A DNA stretch of 64,000 bases from Diphasiastrum complanatum. Taxonomy: Eukaryota; Streptophyta; Lycopodiopsida; Lycopodiales; Lycopodiaceae. The translations under genes and the position numbers were made by a program. The DNA is taken from assembly GCA_029204225.1 (NCBI GenBank), contig CM055099.1, positions 66,245,852 through 66,309,851 on the forward strand, read 5' to 3'. Under the pieces are notes generated by a model. It did no database searches and was not told the origin of the DNA. It worked only from the letters and a program-made list of their open reading frames with translations. Numbering within the stretch: the first letter of the stretch is position 1; the number at the start of each line of letters is the position of its first letter. Below, piece by piece: positions 21,501-35,377 of this stretch.

Positions 21501-24500
21501 AGGGCACGGTGGGTGGACCCGGATTAGGTCCTACGGCGGGGTGGAGCGTGAATCGTTCGGTCTCGTGGTTAACCGGCACCTGGAGGTTTGCAGTAAGTAG
21601 GGATTGTAACATATGGTATCAGAGCCACTGCATGCTGAAAGCAGGTGCGTTGATCCGTAGTAGATTTCTTGTAAGTTTCAGTGCTTTTGACGGAATTCAA
21701 AACGGGCTTAAATCGTGTTTTTTATGCACTTTGGTATGTTGTCATTCTTCGCTGTTTTTGGGTTTTTTTCAAAAAACAAAGACGGTAGGGTCCGTAGTAC
21801 ACTGCCACGTGGCACTGTCCAGACCTGGACAGGTGGCAGAAAGGAGCGGTTTCTAATTCCGCTCAGATCAAAGGCAAAAGATCTATGTTAGGAGGGCCCC
21901 CCAGCGTTTTAAAAGTACCTTTTTGTTAACTGTCCAGCGATGGACATTTTTTCAACAATGGTTTTTTTAAAGTGAAAACTTGTATTTGGACCCTTTCAAG
22001 TGCTGCCACATGGCACTGTCCGGGCCAGGACAGGTGGCAGCGGAATGCTGTTCTGCTCAGGATGAAAGGTGTGGATCTCTGTTTCGCTGGCCAGGGATGC
22101 TAAAAACAGTAGTTTTGGCTAGGACCCGTTGGAAAACAGCGATGAAGGCCTATTTTTTGGGTCTGTCCGCTCTAGAAAGGGAAAGATAACCAGCGATGAG
22201 GCTGCAGGGGGGGTCTGGCTACCTACCAGCCAGAATTCTGGTGGGTGGCCAGCGTGCTACTGTGGAGCCAAGGTGGCAAAGTATGGCCACTTGGCAGATG
22301 GTGGGTAAGCATGGAGTGGGAGGCACACCTCTCCTATGCTTATTCTCATGAGTTGTAGAGGTGGAGGTGGTGGTGCATCTCTCTCTCTTTGTAATCTTCA
22401 AATCCTTTTGGCACCCATGGACAATACCATTTGGAAAAGGAAGAGCCAACAGATCTGAGATTGTATCTGCCTACCTTGAGTTGGTTTTTATCTTATATCT
22501 TCTTTTTTAATTCACCTCTTTACTCTTGTAAGATGGATCCTAATCCTACCACACAGCCTATGTCCCCTGCTAAGGAGGTTACTGTATCTACCTCTGCTTT
22601 AGACCCTGATTGCCTTGATGCTGGCAATTAACAATCTACAGCAACAGATTGTGGATATGCAAGCTAAGCACAGTCGGGATCAGCAGGATCTCAAGGAATT
22701 GACGCAGCTAAGGCAATTGGTGCATCAACCCTTGTTCACTCTTGAAGTTTTTGTTGGGGAAAAGAAGGATAGAACCCCGGAAGCGGTCTTGCAATGGTTG
22801 GATCGATGGAATTCGCACTTTTCCATGCACGATTCATCCGAGGACAACAAGATCAATCTCGCCGTCATGTACTTGCGAGGTAAAGCATTTACCTGGTGGC
22901 AAGATATCAGGGGTAAGCATAAAGTTCCTAGGAATTGGGAGGATTTTTGTAAGGCCTTTACGGTGGCCTTCCTTCCTATTCTTGATGATTTTGAATTTTA
23001 CCGTTAGTATGCAACGATCCATATGGGGAACCAGCCCTTGGATCAATATTTACAAGATTTTCAGGAGGTCTATTCTCGTGTTGCAACTAGAATAGATCCT
23101 TTGTTAGTAAAGTTGCATTTTATACTTGGGTTGCCAAGAGGCCATCAGCTAGAGGCCAGGAGGAACCAGCCTCGTATCCTCGAGGATGCGGTTCGCTTTG
23201 CCAAAATCTACGATGATACTCGTATGATGGCTAAGCCTGAGACTGGTGCCTTGCCCGACGTAAAGGGTAAGAAGCCTTTCTTTCCAAAGAAAACGAAAGA
23301 CAAGGCCAAGGATGGGTCTTCGGGCTCAGAAAAGTCGAAGAAAAGATCTACCTTGGACCAGGAAACCTTTATGAAAGCCAGAAGCGACAATCTATGCTTC
23401 AACTGCATGGAACCAGGTCATGTCGCCAAGGAATGTCCAAAGAAACGGAAAGCTAAAGGGGCATCTTTTAAGACGCCAGATAACTCTAGCATATCTAGTG
23501 TAGATCTTTCCTTTGCTGGTAATTCCGTGTGTGAGCATTGTTGTTTTAACACGGCTGTTTTTGGCCCTCATGACCTCATTCGGATGAAGGGGGTTGTGGG
23601 TGGCCAAGCCGTAACAATTTTATTTGACGACGGTTCCACACATAATTTTATTAACGCTAATTTGTTGCAGAAGCTAAAGGTGGAAACAAAGCAAAGTGAC
23701 CACCGATACACAGTGAGCGGAAAGCCAAGTTTGGGACCTGATAGTCCCACGTCTACCAATAGAGATTCAAGCATGTAAGGATAAATTAGACAACAATTTC
23801 CCTTTATAAAGTCCTTCACACAAGGATTCGAAACTACATAAGCCGCAAACAAGCAACACAAGTAACTCACAGTTTGTCGTTCTTGCATAACGGCTCACTC
23901 ATAGAATTAAATGGAAATGTTGATATTTCTACCCCGTATATGCTTTCTGCTTTGGAAACAGTTAAATGTATGGATGTTGTTGATTGCAGTTCTTATTTAT
24001 GTTGGTTAAAAGATTTTACTTACCATGAAGATGTAGTTTGCAATTTTACAATCTCCAAATAAATGTCTAATAACCCAAGAAAATTCACCAGAAGGTGAAA
24101 TATTTAGGAAACTTAGGCAAGAATTTAACGATGTGTTTCCTGAGCAGCTTCCTGAGGGTCTTCCCCCCTCTAGGGGTGTTGACCATAGTATTAAACTGAT
24201 TCCTGGTAGTTCTCCTGTTTCTCTGTATCCATATAGGATGAGTACTACTGAAGAGGATGAAGTTTATAGGCAACTACACAATGACTTTAAGATGGGCCAT
24301 GTTAGGCCTAGTAAATCTCCCTGGGGGGCACCTGTGCTCCTTGTTGATAAAAAAGTGTTAATGTTTACATTAGTACCCCTAATGTTATCATTTAGGATTA
24401 ATTAGTGTTAGTTTGGATGCCTGCATGCTATTATAGGGGCCATTACTATTTATAGTAAATGCGTTTTTTTAGTCATACATGTAGGTGCGCGCACTACTAC

Positions 24501-27500
24501 TAGAATAGGATTTGCTTTTATCACTTAGAAATTCATCTTGGGTGTTTACTCAATATAGGTAGTAATTATAGCAATTAGCTTTTTGTCTTTTTCTATTTGC
24601 TTTATGCTTTTTACCTTACACATAGTTTAGAGAAGTATATATGTAGGCTGGCACCCTACCTCATTTGTAATGGGACATAGTTGGAGTACATCTCTTCATC
24701 ATTATTGTTCTTTCTCATGTGTATGACTATTGTCTAACAACAATAGGAATCTTGTCTTGGCTTACTTGTATGATCAAGTCGGTTTTCTAACATGGTATCG
24801 GAGTGTGGTTCAAGATTCGAGAAAACAAGGAGGTACGTCAATGAACGGAATCAATTCATAAGGGATTGATTTGGCCATCATCTTCAAGGAGAAGAGCAGG
24901 TGCAGGTGGTGTCCCTAGCCAGCTCTCAAGAGCTGAGCTGCGAGAGGAGATTATAGAATCTTCCTCAGATTTCAGGTTGTTATAGGATAGCAAAGCATGG
25001 AGACAATGTTGTTATCACAACGAGAATCGTCTACGAGAAGATTGGATTGTCGGAGGGAAGCTATAGGCTGGGCTGGACAGATCTGTTGCAAATTGCAGAT
25101 CGCAGGTCTTGAAGACAGATCGCTGGTTGGCTGCATGTTGGATCGCTACTCAACACCTGAGAGTTGGATCGCTGGAATCAGATCATGGTTGAGCTGGAAC
25201 GCTAGCTGTATCAGATTCAATTGCCTACAAATCGCTGCCTACAGTATTTGATTGCCGGCTGCTGGAAAAAGATCGCTGCTGGAAAAATCAGATTGTTGCT
25301 GGAAAACAGATCGCTGACTGGTCACTGGGATCAGATCACTACTGAACTATTTCCTGAGTGACTGAATCGCTGCTACAGCATTGTTCGCTGAAACTGCAGA
25401 CATGTTCGCTGCTGTTAGAACTGCAGACCTGCTCACTTTTGACAATTCACTGTCTACTGTAGAACCTGATCGCAGGAAACAGGCAGATCGCTGGAGATAG
25501 TTCTATGGAGACTAAGAAAGGGATGGTTCAAGTTCGAACAGGCTTGAATCAGGTTAGAATCAAGGGAATTCTAACAGGGTCAAATATCAGGAGCTTGAAG
25601 ATTAGAAGGTAAAAAGTTCAAGGATCAAGTGAAAATCAGGACAAGAAGGTATGAACAGGAGTTTAAAGGAAGGATCGTAAAAGACTCAAGAATCTAAGAA
25701 GGACCGTGATGGAGAGTTCAAAAGCCAAAGTAAACCTAGTTTGGGGTGCATACCAATGTGTATGATTGTTGGCTAAGGTTATCAACTTTAAGAAATCCTA
25801 AACGTCAAAGGGAACGTGGTTTGGTTTGCATGCAAGTGTGCATGTTATTGGCTGCGGTTTCTTAGGAACATAAACTTACAAGGGTAAGAAGATGGTTGAT
25901 AAAGGTTCGATACTCTTCAAGGTGGATTATTGATCGGAATTCTTGAATCTGATTGAGGAGCAAACATTGCTTGGAACAGTGCAAATTGAACATACATGCA
26001 GGGGTGGCATGATAATTTTGATTGCATACAAATGTTTGGCTTCATAGTATCACAATGTCTTATCATGATGGCAAATGATAAGTTAATTGCATACAAGTGT
26101 TTGGCTTCATAGTATCACAGTGTCTTATCATGGTGGCAAATGATAAGTTAATTGTTACAAGTGGCGGTTGTGACAAGCTGTGTGGGAAATCTGGTCAAGG
26201 AAGTAAGGTGTTATTTCAAGAGGGAATTGGTTCATCAACATGTATTCTTATACATGAACACAACAAGCAAGCTGTTATTCTACTTTGTGTCGATTTGAGA
26301 AGACAAAGATATCAGGGAGCAATTCAAAGCTTTGTATTAAGTACAAAGATCCAGGGTTTCTTGTTATTCTAAATTGTTTGGTTTCTATCCAAGTCATAGT
26401 AGCCAGTTCATGTGCTAGAAACTTGCTTGTCTATTTGGACTTATATCACTTGAGTTTTATGATAAACCAAAGTGATTGCCTATTGTGATTGTCAAGTGAA
26501 ATTCTTGAATCTATCCAAGTTCATGATCCGTCATGTGGTAGACTCTGTTGTTTCCAATAAGATTTGGAAAGTACAAGGTTGTTGATTAGCCGTTGAAAAT
26601 CAACAGTACAGGTTGTTGTTTAGCTTCAAGAAAAACAACATGGTTGAAGATGGACGTTCACCAAGTTTGCATATGACAAAGTGTCAGAATAAATATCATG
26701 ATGAAATACTTTCTAGGTTGGAAAGTTGAAGTGACTCTGTGTGTGAGATAGAGGTAGGAGATTCCTCATGTCAAGTACTTTGTGTGAGAAAGTATTTGAA
26801 GGAGAGTATCAGCTACTTTGTGTGAGGAAGTATTGTATACATTTATCTTTCTATTGGGGATGCTCTTTTACTTGCATATTTGGTTTGGTTCATGGATGAT
26901 ATTCTATTCTATTATCATGTCTACATTATGAATTCAGGGGGAGTCAAAGTTCTTTGATTCAAAGTCAAGGAATCGGGTGATATGTTGAACTCATGGTGGT
27001 CACACATATACACTAAAGAGACATGAAGACTAAAGCAAGACATTGAGAAGTCATATGAAGCAGGTTCATATGAAAAGGATCGACATTCAAAGGAAATTCT
27101 ACATCAACATACGAAGAAAGTTCTACATCGAGTAATGAAGACATGAGTAATGAAGACATTGAGATCAGAGTTGATCATGAATTCTAGATCAGAATTGAGG
27201 ATCTTCATTACATGGGCTTCATGGAAGATACACATGCATACTTTTGTTATGCATAGTTCTAGACAATGTAAACATTAAGGGGGAGTGTTGGAGTTAATGT
27301 CTACATTAGTACCCCTAATGTTATCATTTAGGATTAATTAGTGTTAGTTTGGATGCCCGCATGCTATTATAGGGGCCATTACTATTTATAGTAAATTCAT
27401 TTTTTTAGTCATACATGTAGGTGGGCGCACTACTACTAGAATAGGATTTGCTTTTATCACTTAGAAATTCATCTTGGGTGTTTACTCAATGTAGGTAGTA

Positions 27501-30500
27501 ATTATAGCAATTAGCTTTTTGTCTTTTTCTATTTGCTTTATGCTTTTTACCTTACACATAGTTTAGAGAAGTATATATGTAGGCTGGCGCCCTACCTCAT
27601 TTGTAATGGGACATAGTTGGTCGGTTTTCTAACAAAAAGATGGAGGCACTCGTCTTTGTGTGGACTTTAAAAAGTTGAATAAATTAACGATTAAAAACCG
27701 TTATCCTTTGCCACGAATGGATGAGCTGGTTGATCAATTGCATGGTGCAAAGTACTTCACCACAATCGATTTGAGATCAGGGTATCATCAGATTCGCATA
27801 AAGACTGAGGATGTTGAAAAAACCGGGTTTTGAACTAGGTATGGCCATTATGAGTTTCTGGTTTTACCATTTGGCTTGACAAATGCTCCAGTGACTTTCC
27901 AGCAGATGATGAACAATCTTCTTCGTCCATATCTGGGAAAGTTCGTGATAGTGTACTTGGATGATATTCTCATCTACAGTAAGACTTTGGAGGAGCATGA
28001 GGAACATCTCAGGACTGTCTTAAAGTTACTTAGACAGGAGAAGCTTGTTGCCAAGGAGTCCAAATGTGTGTTCTTCAAGAAAAGGTTGTTATACCTTGGT
28101 CACATTATTTCGGACCATGGGTTGGAAATTGACCCAAATAAAGTCTGACAAGTACGTGACCTATCCCTAAAACCATCCGGGAAGTTAAGTCCTTTTTGGG
28201 CTTTACGGGGGTTTTTCATAGATTTATCTTGAACTATGCATTAATTGCATTGGCCTTGACGAATGTTCTCAGAGGGGCTAAAAGAGTTAGCCGGCACAGT
28301 AAGTTCAGTCCTCTGGTTACTTGGACTGAAGAGTTGAATCAGAGTTTTGAGAACCTCAAATACTGTGTAACTACCACACCTATTTTACACATAGTGGATC
28401 CTAACAAGCCATATGTGCTTGAAACGGATGCCATTGACTATGCTATAGGTGCAGTCCTATATCAGGATGGTAGACCGGTTGCTTTTGAAAGCAAGAAGTT
28501 AGATCCTGCTCAAAGGCAGTATTCCACCTATGACAGGAGCTTTTTGCTGTTATCCATGCCCTAAAAGTTTGGAGACATTATTTGAATGGCTCCCAGTTTA
28601 CTATAGTTACTGACCATCAAGCGTTAAAGTATATTAACGATGCGGTCGACCTTAGGGGTTGTAAGGCCAAATGGTCAGAGATGCTCCAAGAATTTCATTA
28701 TGACATTGAGTACCAGAAAGGTACTTCTAATAATGTCGCGGCTTAAGCCGGATTGGAGAGAGTTGTATCTGTTCTTAAGAGATTTGTGTAAGGCCGATAG
28801 GTACTTCGGTCGTATTTGGCTAGATGTCCTGGCAGGTTCTTCTAGATCTAGTGATGAGCTTGGAATGCAGGATTCCAAGATTTCTCCTCAGGACAAGATA
28901 CAAAGAGACTATTCCATTAGGAATGGGTTGCTTTTCTGGAATGGAAAAGTTTGTGTGCCAGAAAATGATGATATAAGGGCCCAAATCCTGCATGAATGTC
29001 ATGACAGCCCGTGTGCAGGGCACCCTTGCTCACAAAGGACGCTTGACTTAGTAAAAAGGAACTTTTACTGGCCAAACTTAAAAAGTCAAGTGGAGGCATA
29101 TGTTCGCAAGTGTGCACAATGCCAAGTTAATAAAGCAGAAAGACTTAAGGCAGTTGGTTTACTAATGCCCTTGGAAATTCCCCAAAGAAAGTGGAAAAGC
29201 ATTTCCATGGACTTTGTGGTTGGGCTACCTCGGACGGGGAAGCAAATGCCATTTGGGTAATAGTTGACAGGTTAACTAAAATGGCGCAGTTCATACCAAC
29301 CAAGCAAACTGTCAAAGCTTCTGAACTTGCTCACCTTTTCGTTGAAAAGTTGTTCAGGTTGTTTGGTTTGTCGAGTGACATTGTTAGTGATCGAGATCCA
29401 AAGTTCACTGGCAAATTCTGGCAAGCGGTCTTTGAGAAATTAGAGACCACTCTAAATATGGGGTCATCAGATCATCCTGAATCGGATGGTCAGACAGAGA
29501 GGACGAACCAGTCTATGGAAGATATGCTTCGGGCATATGTTTCCAGGAGACAGTCGGATTGGGAAAGGTACCTTCCAATGATTGAGTTTGCGTATAACAG
29601 TGCAAAGCACTTAGTGACGGGTTTTAGTCCATTTTCTTTTATGTATGGTTTCCAGCCTAGGGCTCCCATTTCAGTGGGCCTCAAAGGCCTGAAAGGTTAA
29701 AGCAGCAGTAGATTTCCTGCATGACATGCAAGAAATGTTGCTTGTTGCTCACGAGAACGTAAAAACGGCTGAGGATGGAGCCCATTTCTACGCTAATCAA
29801 AAGCGACTACCTAGGATCTATGAGGAGGGGGCTTGGGTATATCTTAGAATCCCAAAAGAGTCTAAGGTACTAAAGATTAGAAAATGTCCTAAGTTATCAC
29901 CTCGTTATGCAGGGCCATTCCGTATGCCATCCATTCTATCTACCTAGGAGGAGGTGGATGGAGAGCGTGTGCACGGCCAGGATGTATGCTAGCTTGGGGC
30001 AGGAGATGGTTGAGAGCCTAGGCGGTGGTATGGGACACCGTCTAGGATGGAAGTCGGATCACAGGCCAGGGCACGATGGGTGGACCCGGATTAGGTCCTA
30101 CGACGGGGTGGAACGTGAATCGTTCGGTCTCTTGTGGTTAACCGGCACCTGGAGGTTTGCAGTAAGTAGGGATTGTAACAGTAGTGGCGGGCATAGTGTC
30201 CTTGATTATCTCATGGGGTCACCATCATCCATACCTCATCTTTGATTTTCATATCTCTCCCACCACTCTCTCCGATCACTCTTTCCTCTTGTTCGCTATT
30301 GGTCGCCTCCCACACCCGTCATCTTTCCACCCCACGCTTACCCGTCCACCACGATATACATTCAGCCCTCTACACATGCCAGTCTACTAGGAGTCTTTGG
30401 CCTCATTACTCCACTCTATTCCCCATGACGGTATAGTTGAATCACAAGCTGCTTTACTTACTACCTCTCAAGTCTCTTCACACGTCTGCCTCTCTAGCCT

Positions 30501-31604
30501 TTCCTCACTAGCCTCATAAAGGCAAATCCACACATTCACCACCTTGTCATGCTCCTCACCTTCTTCGTTCCTCCCGATGCTCATACCATTGTACACTCCG
30601 CCGTAAAAAGCCTGCCTATGGTGACTGTGACGGAAAACGTCTTGTTGACCTGCTTTTCAGCCCTTCCTCGGGCGCTTTTTGGCGTGCGTTTATCCCTCAT
30701 GCCCCACCACCTCTCCTGGATGACCTCTGCATATGGGCCAACTATGCTACTAGCCCTACACTTTACCCACTGAATCACCCATCTCTATCTTTCCCTGACC
30801 ATCTGAATTCACTTTCTTCACCTCTGCTATGGTCCTTGCGACCATCAGGAGAATGAAGTCCCACAAAGCTAGAGATATCGAGGACCTTGAATCCGAACTC
30901 CTGACTCATGCTACCGACCTACTTGCTCCCACACTAGCCAATCTCCTCAACTCTGCAGTTTTATCTGGCTTCCCATCATGTTGGTGCACTAACATCATCC
31001 ACCCTATTCACAATAATGGTGACCCCATGATTCCTGGTAACTATCGCGCTATCATGACTAGGCATGTTCTTGCGAAGCTATATGGTACCATACTTCAGTC
31101 TGCGGTGAGCTCAAAGATGGAATCCAAGAGATCACATGCTTTGGGCCAAGTAGGTTTCTAAGCCCATTATTCTACCACTGATGATATCTTCACTCTCCGT
31201 GCTTTGATTGAGGAAGCCAAGCAAAGGAAAGAGAAGATTTACTGTTGTTTTGTGGACTTCAGGAAAGCCTTTGATTGTCCCTTGCTCCCTGCTCATTCCG
31301 AGACTTTGTGACCTTGGCTTTTCCACTGACATCATTCTAGCTGTGATGGCTCTTTATGATAGAGTCTTGTGTTGTTTTCGACATGGTAGTGATATTTCTG
31401 AGTAGCAGCAAGACATGATGATACTGATATACCTCATTTATGCTCCTATATATCTCATCTCATTTATTCAGTTCATAGTATTAGATATGTTGTTTCTTTT
31501 ATTACTGTTTCGGAGACGTTTCATACGCTCCCACTGTTACCACATACTGAAATGTAAATTTACTAGTCTTATATGCCTTTTGGCATGGAAAAGACATTAG
31601 TAAA

Positions 31605-31671
<67 letters not shown>

Positions 31672-32236
31672 CATTCTCGTCTCTCATTGTATTGTGCAAG
31701 TTTATTGAATACAAGCAGGTCTCTCTCCATCTCTCTCTGCTATAGGTGTTAAATCTATGTGGCATGCTTTGATTATTCACACCAATGAGATACCTTCAAG
31801 AAGTCATGAAAGGAGGAACTCCAAGGAACATGAACAAGGGAGGTCAGCCGTGCAAGTTATGCACAACATCAGAAACAGTTGCACAAGCTAGGAACTCACA
31901 AAGATAGAAGCAAGTGTAGGCAGAAGCTTATAGGAAAAACATCACAAGTTGTGACCGTTGACAAGCCTTGTTGGTGGGTTACCCACTACCATGTTTTAAG
32001 TTTCAAACTGATTTTAAAAAGCTCTTCAATTTTTTAAGTAACGAGTTCTAACATTGAGCGTTGAAGCCATTGATTTGACTCTAAGGTTCAAATACCAAGT
32101 GTCTTGCTATCACTAATCAGACACCTGCTACTGTGTTTCAAAACTATTTTGAAGAGCTTCACAAGTCTCAATCTTCTTCGATTATGAGAGGGTGGAGCGT
32201 GGAGAGACCAGCGAGCAGCCATGGAGAGGGCGCCAG

Positions 32237-32277
<41 letters not shown>

Positions 32278-34322
32278 GGTTATACCTCCTCACACTTACC
32301 TACCTAGCATCAAAACCTTTTTATAGTAGAAAGGGCCTTCCATAGTTTACTCCATTATAGGCACATTCGGCCTTTACCACAATTCACATTAATGAGTACA
32401 TTTAAACTATGTCTATAAATAGCCAACAGTGGCATTACCCATTAATATTTCTAACACCCTCCCTTAAGGAGAACTGTGTTGGAACCTTTACATCATGTCT
32501 TCAAAATCACTAGAGCTCGCTTTCTCTACACATTATCGCATCATATTTAACTCCATTTCTTGTGCATCTCAAGATCTGCTCATTTACAACGTTGCATTAC
32601 AGACATGAATGCATCAAGTAATACAAAAGGGGCCAGTGATACAGCTGAAGACTACAGTGATACAGATTTCTATTGCTATCATTTTCTCTGCCAACAACAA
32701 TACTCTTGGATCCGATACTAAGTTGATAGTTTCTGTACACAATTTTTCTATCTATACATGGGTAGGTGCCTGTATATGTGTAACACAAGTATTTAGTATG
32801 TTTGGTCTATATAGATGGATCGATGTAATTTGTTTGTCTATCACGAATTGTTGTCAAAGAATCACTGGAAGTGTAAGAAGCTTGGTGTATTGTTCAAAAA
32901 GTTTTTGTTTGGTATTCTTTTTCTCTCTCTTTTATTGTTATGCGAGATGTTTCAAACATCTTCCTAGAAGCATCTGTAGATCATGAAATAATGCAATTAA
33001 TGATACTTTCAGTTTTCTTTACGCTGTTTTGTCATGTTGCTGGAAAACAATGTTCCATGAAATCTATCGTGTCCTATGCAAGTTTGAGATATTTGCTGAA
33101 CCTTTGGATTACTTGCAGGAGGTATCGTGAAAATTATCGGGAACGGGATTATCGTCGTCGCAGTCACAGTCGAGAACGCTATGACCGTGATCATTACAGG
33201 GAACGTGAGAGGGATTATAGGGAAAGAGACGAGAGAGACTACAAGGAAAGGGATTATCGACGACGTAGTCGCAGTCACAGTCGTGGTCATAGCAGGAGTC
33301 GGAGCCATGACCGATCTTTACGTGAGCGGTCTCAGAGCAGATCCTTGGATAGAAAAGCTTCACCCATTGAAGAAAGGTGCGTTTTCTCATTTTAGCACTG
33401 ATCTTCACGTGTCCAAAAAATCCTACTGCTACTCTTTTCTTCATTGGTTTATGATAATCTTGACACTGTACTACAACCAGTTGAACTTATGCTTTTTCTT
33501 GTGTATGTTAGTCATGTTGATTTTTTAATTGTTGTGGTTCCTTAATAAAGAAAAAGTTGTCTCTGTGCTGCTCGTTGACATTTTCAATCCAATATTTATG
33601 TTTGCATTGTTTATGCTTATCTCTGAAAGCGAAGATATAGAATTGTGCTGTCTACATTCAATTTGTTGACTTTCTGTAAATTTTCTCAAAGAAAAAAGAT
33701 TGCTGATATAAACAGATTGGCTTTCGTCTATAACAAAGGATTACTGGCTGGAGCTCACCATGTATCTGTCCAGTTAGTGAAGAATAGGACTAACAGATAT
33801 TCCAAGTGAACTCTCAGTTTGACCCCCTAAATGAGTCACAAGCCGAAAATAAGAATATAGCATGTTCAAGCTGGAAGGCAATTCCATCAAGTTATAATTT
33901 ACTTTTTCACACCAGGGCATGTGCATATGGAGCAGCTTGAATGCAAGATTGTCAAGATAAATTTATATCACAGAATGTGCAAGTCCTCGTAGCCAATGTT
34001 TCATGGACTGATTCGAATTGGCGGTTCAAATTGGCTGATTCAGCTGATTCGAATCGATTCGAATCGGCTAGATCGGCCGATTCATACACCTTTTTTTTGC
34101 CCGTTTATGCCAAAAACAAGTTAACAAACTCACATTTTGATGTAGAGACAGATTCTAGCTCATTTTGTGCATATTGGACTCTATTCAGGGACCAGTCACC
34201 ATGAATCAAGATTCAGAAGGTTAAAATGAAATCTCTGATTCTCGACTACGTAATGACTAGTTGATACATTCTAATTTCTCCAACTTGCAAGTGGGATAGA
34301 AAATTGAAATGACTTGTTCACA

Positions 34323-34408
<86 letters not shown>

Positions 34409-34926
34409 ACATCTGTAATCTATTTCTATTTTGTGATTGACAATTGTGAGCTCTAATATATCATATATCATATCAGATAAATCACAAATTACAATTCTGA
34501 ATCTACAATGCACATTTACCTAGAAAGAAGTTAGAACTTAGTTATAACTTATAGTTTGATCAATGAAGACTCAAATGTAATATTGACGTGATGGTCATAG
34601 TTTATAAACCATTAATAATCAAAGTTCAAACAGTGAACACAATAGACCACAGACGATACTAAATACAATGAGGGTCCGGGCCGGAATGGCCGCGTCCGCG
34701 TCCGACCCCCGGACGCGGGGTCAGACGCGTCCCTTTTTTTTTTTGTTTAAATTTTTTGGCTGGACGCGTCTAGCGTCCGGACATGGACGCGTCCGGGGCC
34801 TAGAACCCGTCCGGGCCCCGGACGCGTTTTTTCTTTAAAAAAAAAAACAAAGGGACGCGTCCGACAGATTGTTCCGCCCGAGACCTGGAGAGAAAGAGAG
34901 CGGGAGAGGGAGAGAGAGAGCGAGCG

Positions 34927-34994
<68 letters not shown>

Positions 34995-35314
34995 CTATTG
35001 GGTTTGTGTGTGTGTGACGAGTTGTGTGTGTGTGTGAAAATTGTGTGTATGATAATTTGTGTGTGTGTGGATATTGTTGATTTGTGTGCATATAGATGTG
35101 TGTGTATGGTGATTTGTGTGTGAGAGAGAGAGAGGAGAGACAGAGAGTGTGAGGGACGGAGAGAGAGAGGATTTGTGTGTGTGCACGCGTGTACGAGACA
35201 TGGTGTGTGTGTGTGTGTGTGAGTTTAGGATTTAGGTTTTAGGGTGCTTGGGTTTAGGGTTTAGGGTTTAGGGTGGGAGAGAGATATTAGTAGATTTGCA
35301 TGCTTTTGTGTGTG

Positions 35315-35377
<63 letters not shown>

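Larger units (their letters stand above)
24356..27634 (+). mobile_element. Non-autonomous LTR retrotransposon (LARD-like), 3279 bp
   Basis: Two LTRs (24356-24792 and 27286-27634), a primer-binding site TGGTATCGGAG (24793), a polypurine tract AAGGGGGAG just before the 3' LTR, and a perfect AAAAG target duplication. The 2.5-kb interior has no gag-pol homology in any frame. It must have been mobilised by enzymes of another element. It sits in the RT gene of gypsy-2. Confidence 0.92.
21166..30180 (+). mobile_element. Gypsy-2, Ty3/gypsy retrotransposon with nested LTR element
   Basis: Complete 5' LTR (21166-21611), primer-binding site (21614-21625), gag, protease, RT split by a non-coding LTR element (24356-27634), RNase H, integrase and a truncated 3' LTR (29925-30180). 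Direct sequence homology between the LTRs and a flanking 5-bp duplication define the limits. Several frameshifts and stops: inactive. The 3' LTR has lost its first 177 or so bases together with the end of integrase. Confidence 0.9.
20506..31668 (+). mobile_element. LINE copy B, interrupted by gypsy-2
   Basis: LINE pieces in order: ORF1 fragment (20506-20880), endonuclease part 1 (20905-21165), [gypsy-2, 21166-30180], endonuclease part 2 (30181-30420), a degenerate linker, reverse transcriptase N-terminal half (30829-31405), and the 3' UTR with hairpin (31573-31586) and (CT)n tail to 31668. The ORF1 end and start of endonuclease are deleted, and the RT lacks the catalytic YADD half. The endonuclease frame continues across the gypsy insertion once one target-duplication copy is removed, which proves the order of events. 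Confidence 0.85.

Noticed and set aside
26097-26372. 91-codon frame inside the LARD-like element
   Set aside because: It overlaps a 65-bp tandem duplication and has no gag-pol or other motif.
33009-33444. Minus-strand open frames over the SR exon
   Set aside because: Antisense shadows of the RE/RS repeats; the plus-strand reading has matching splice sites and phase.
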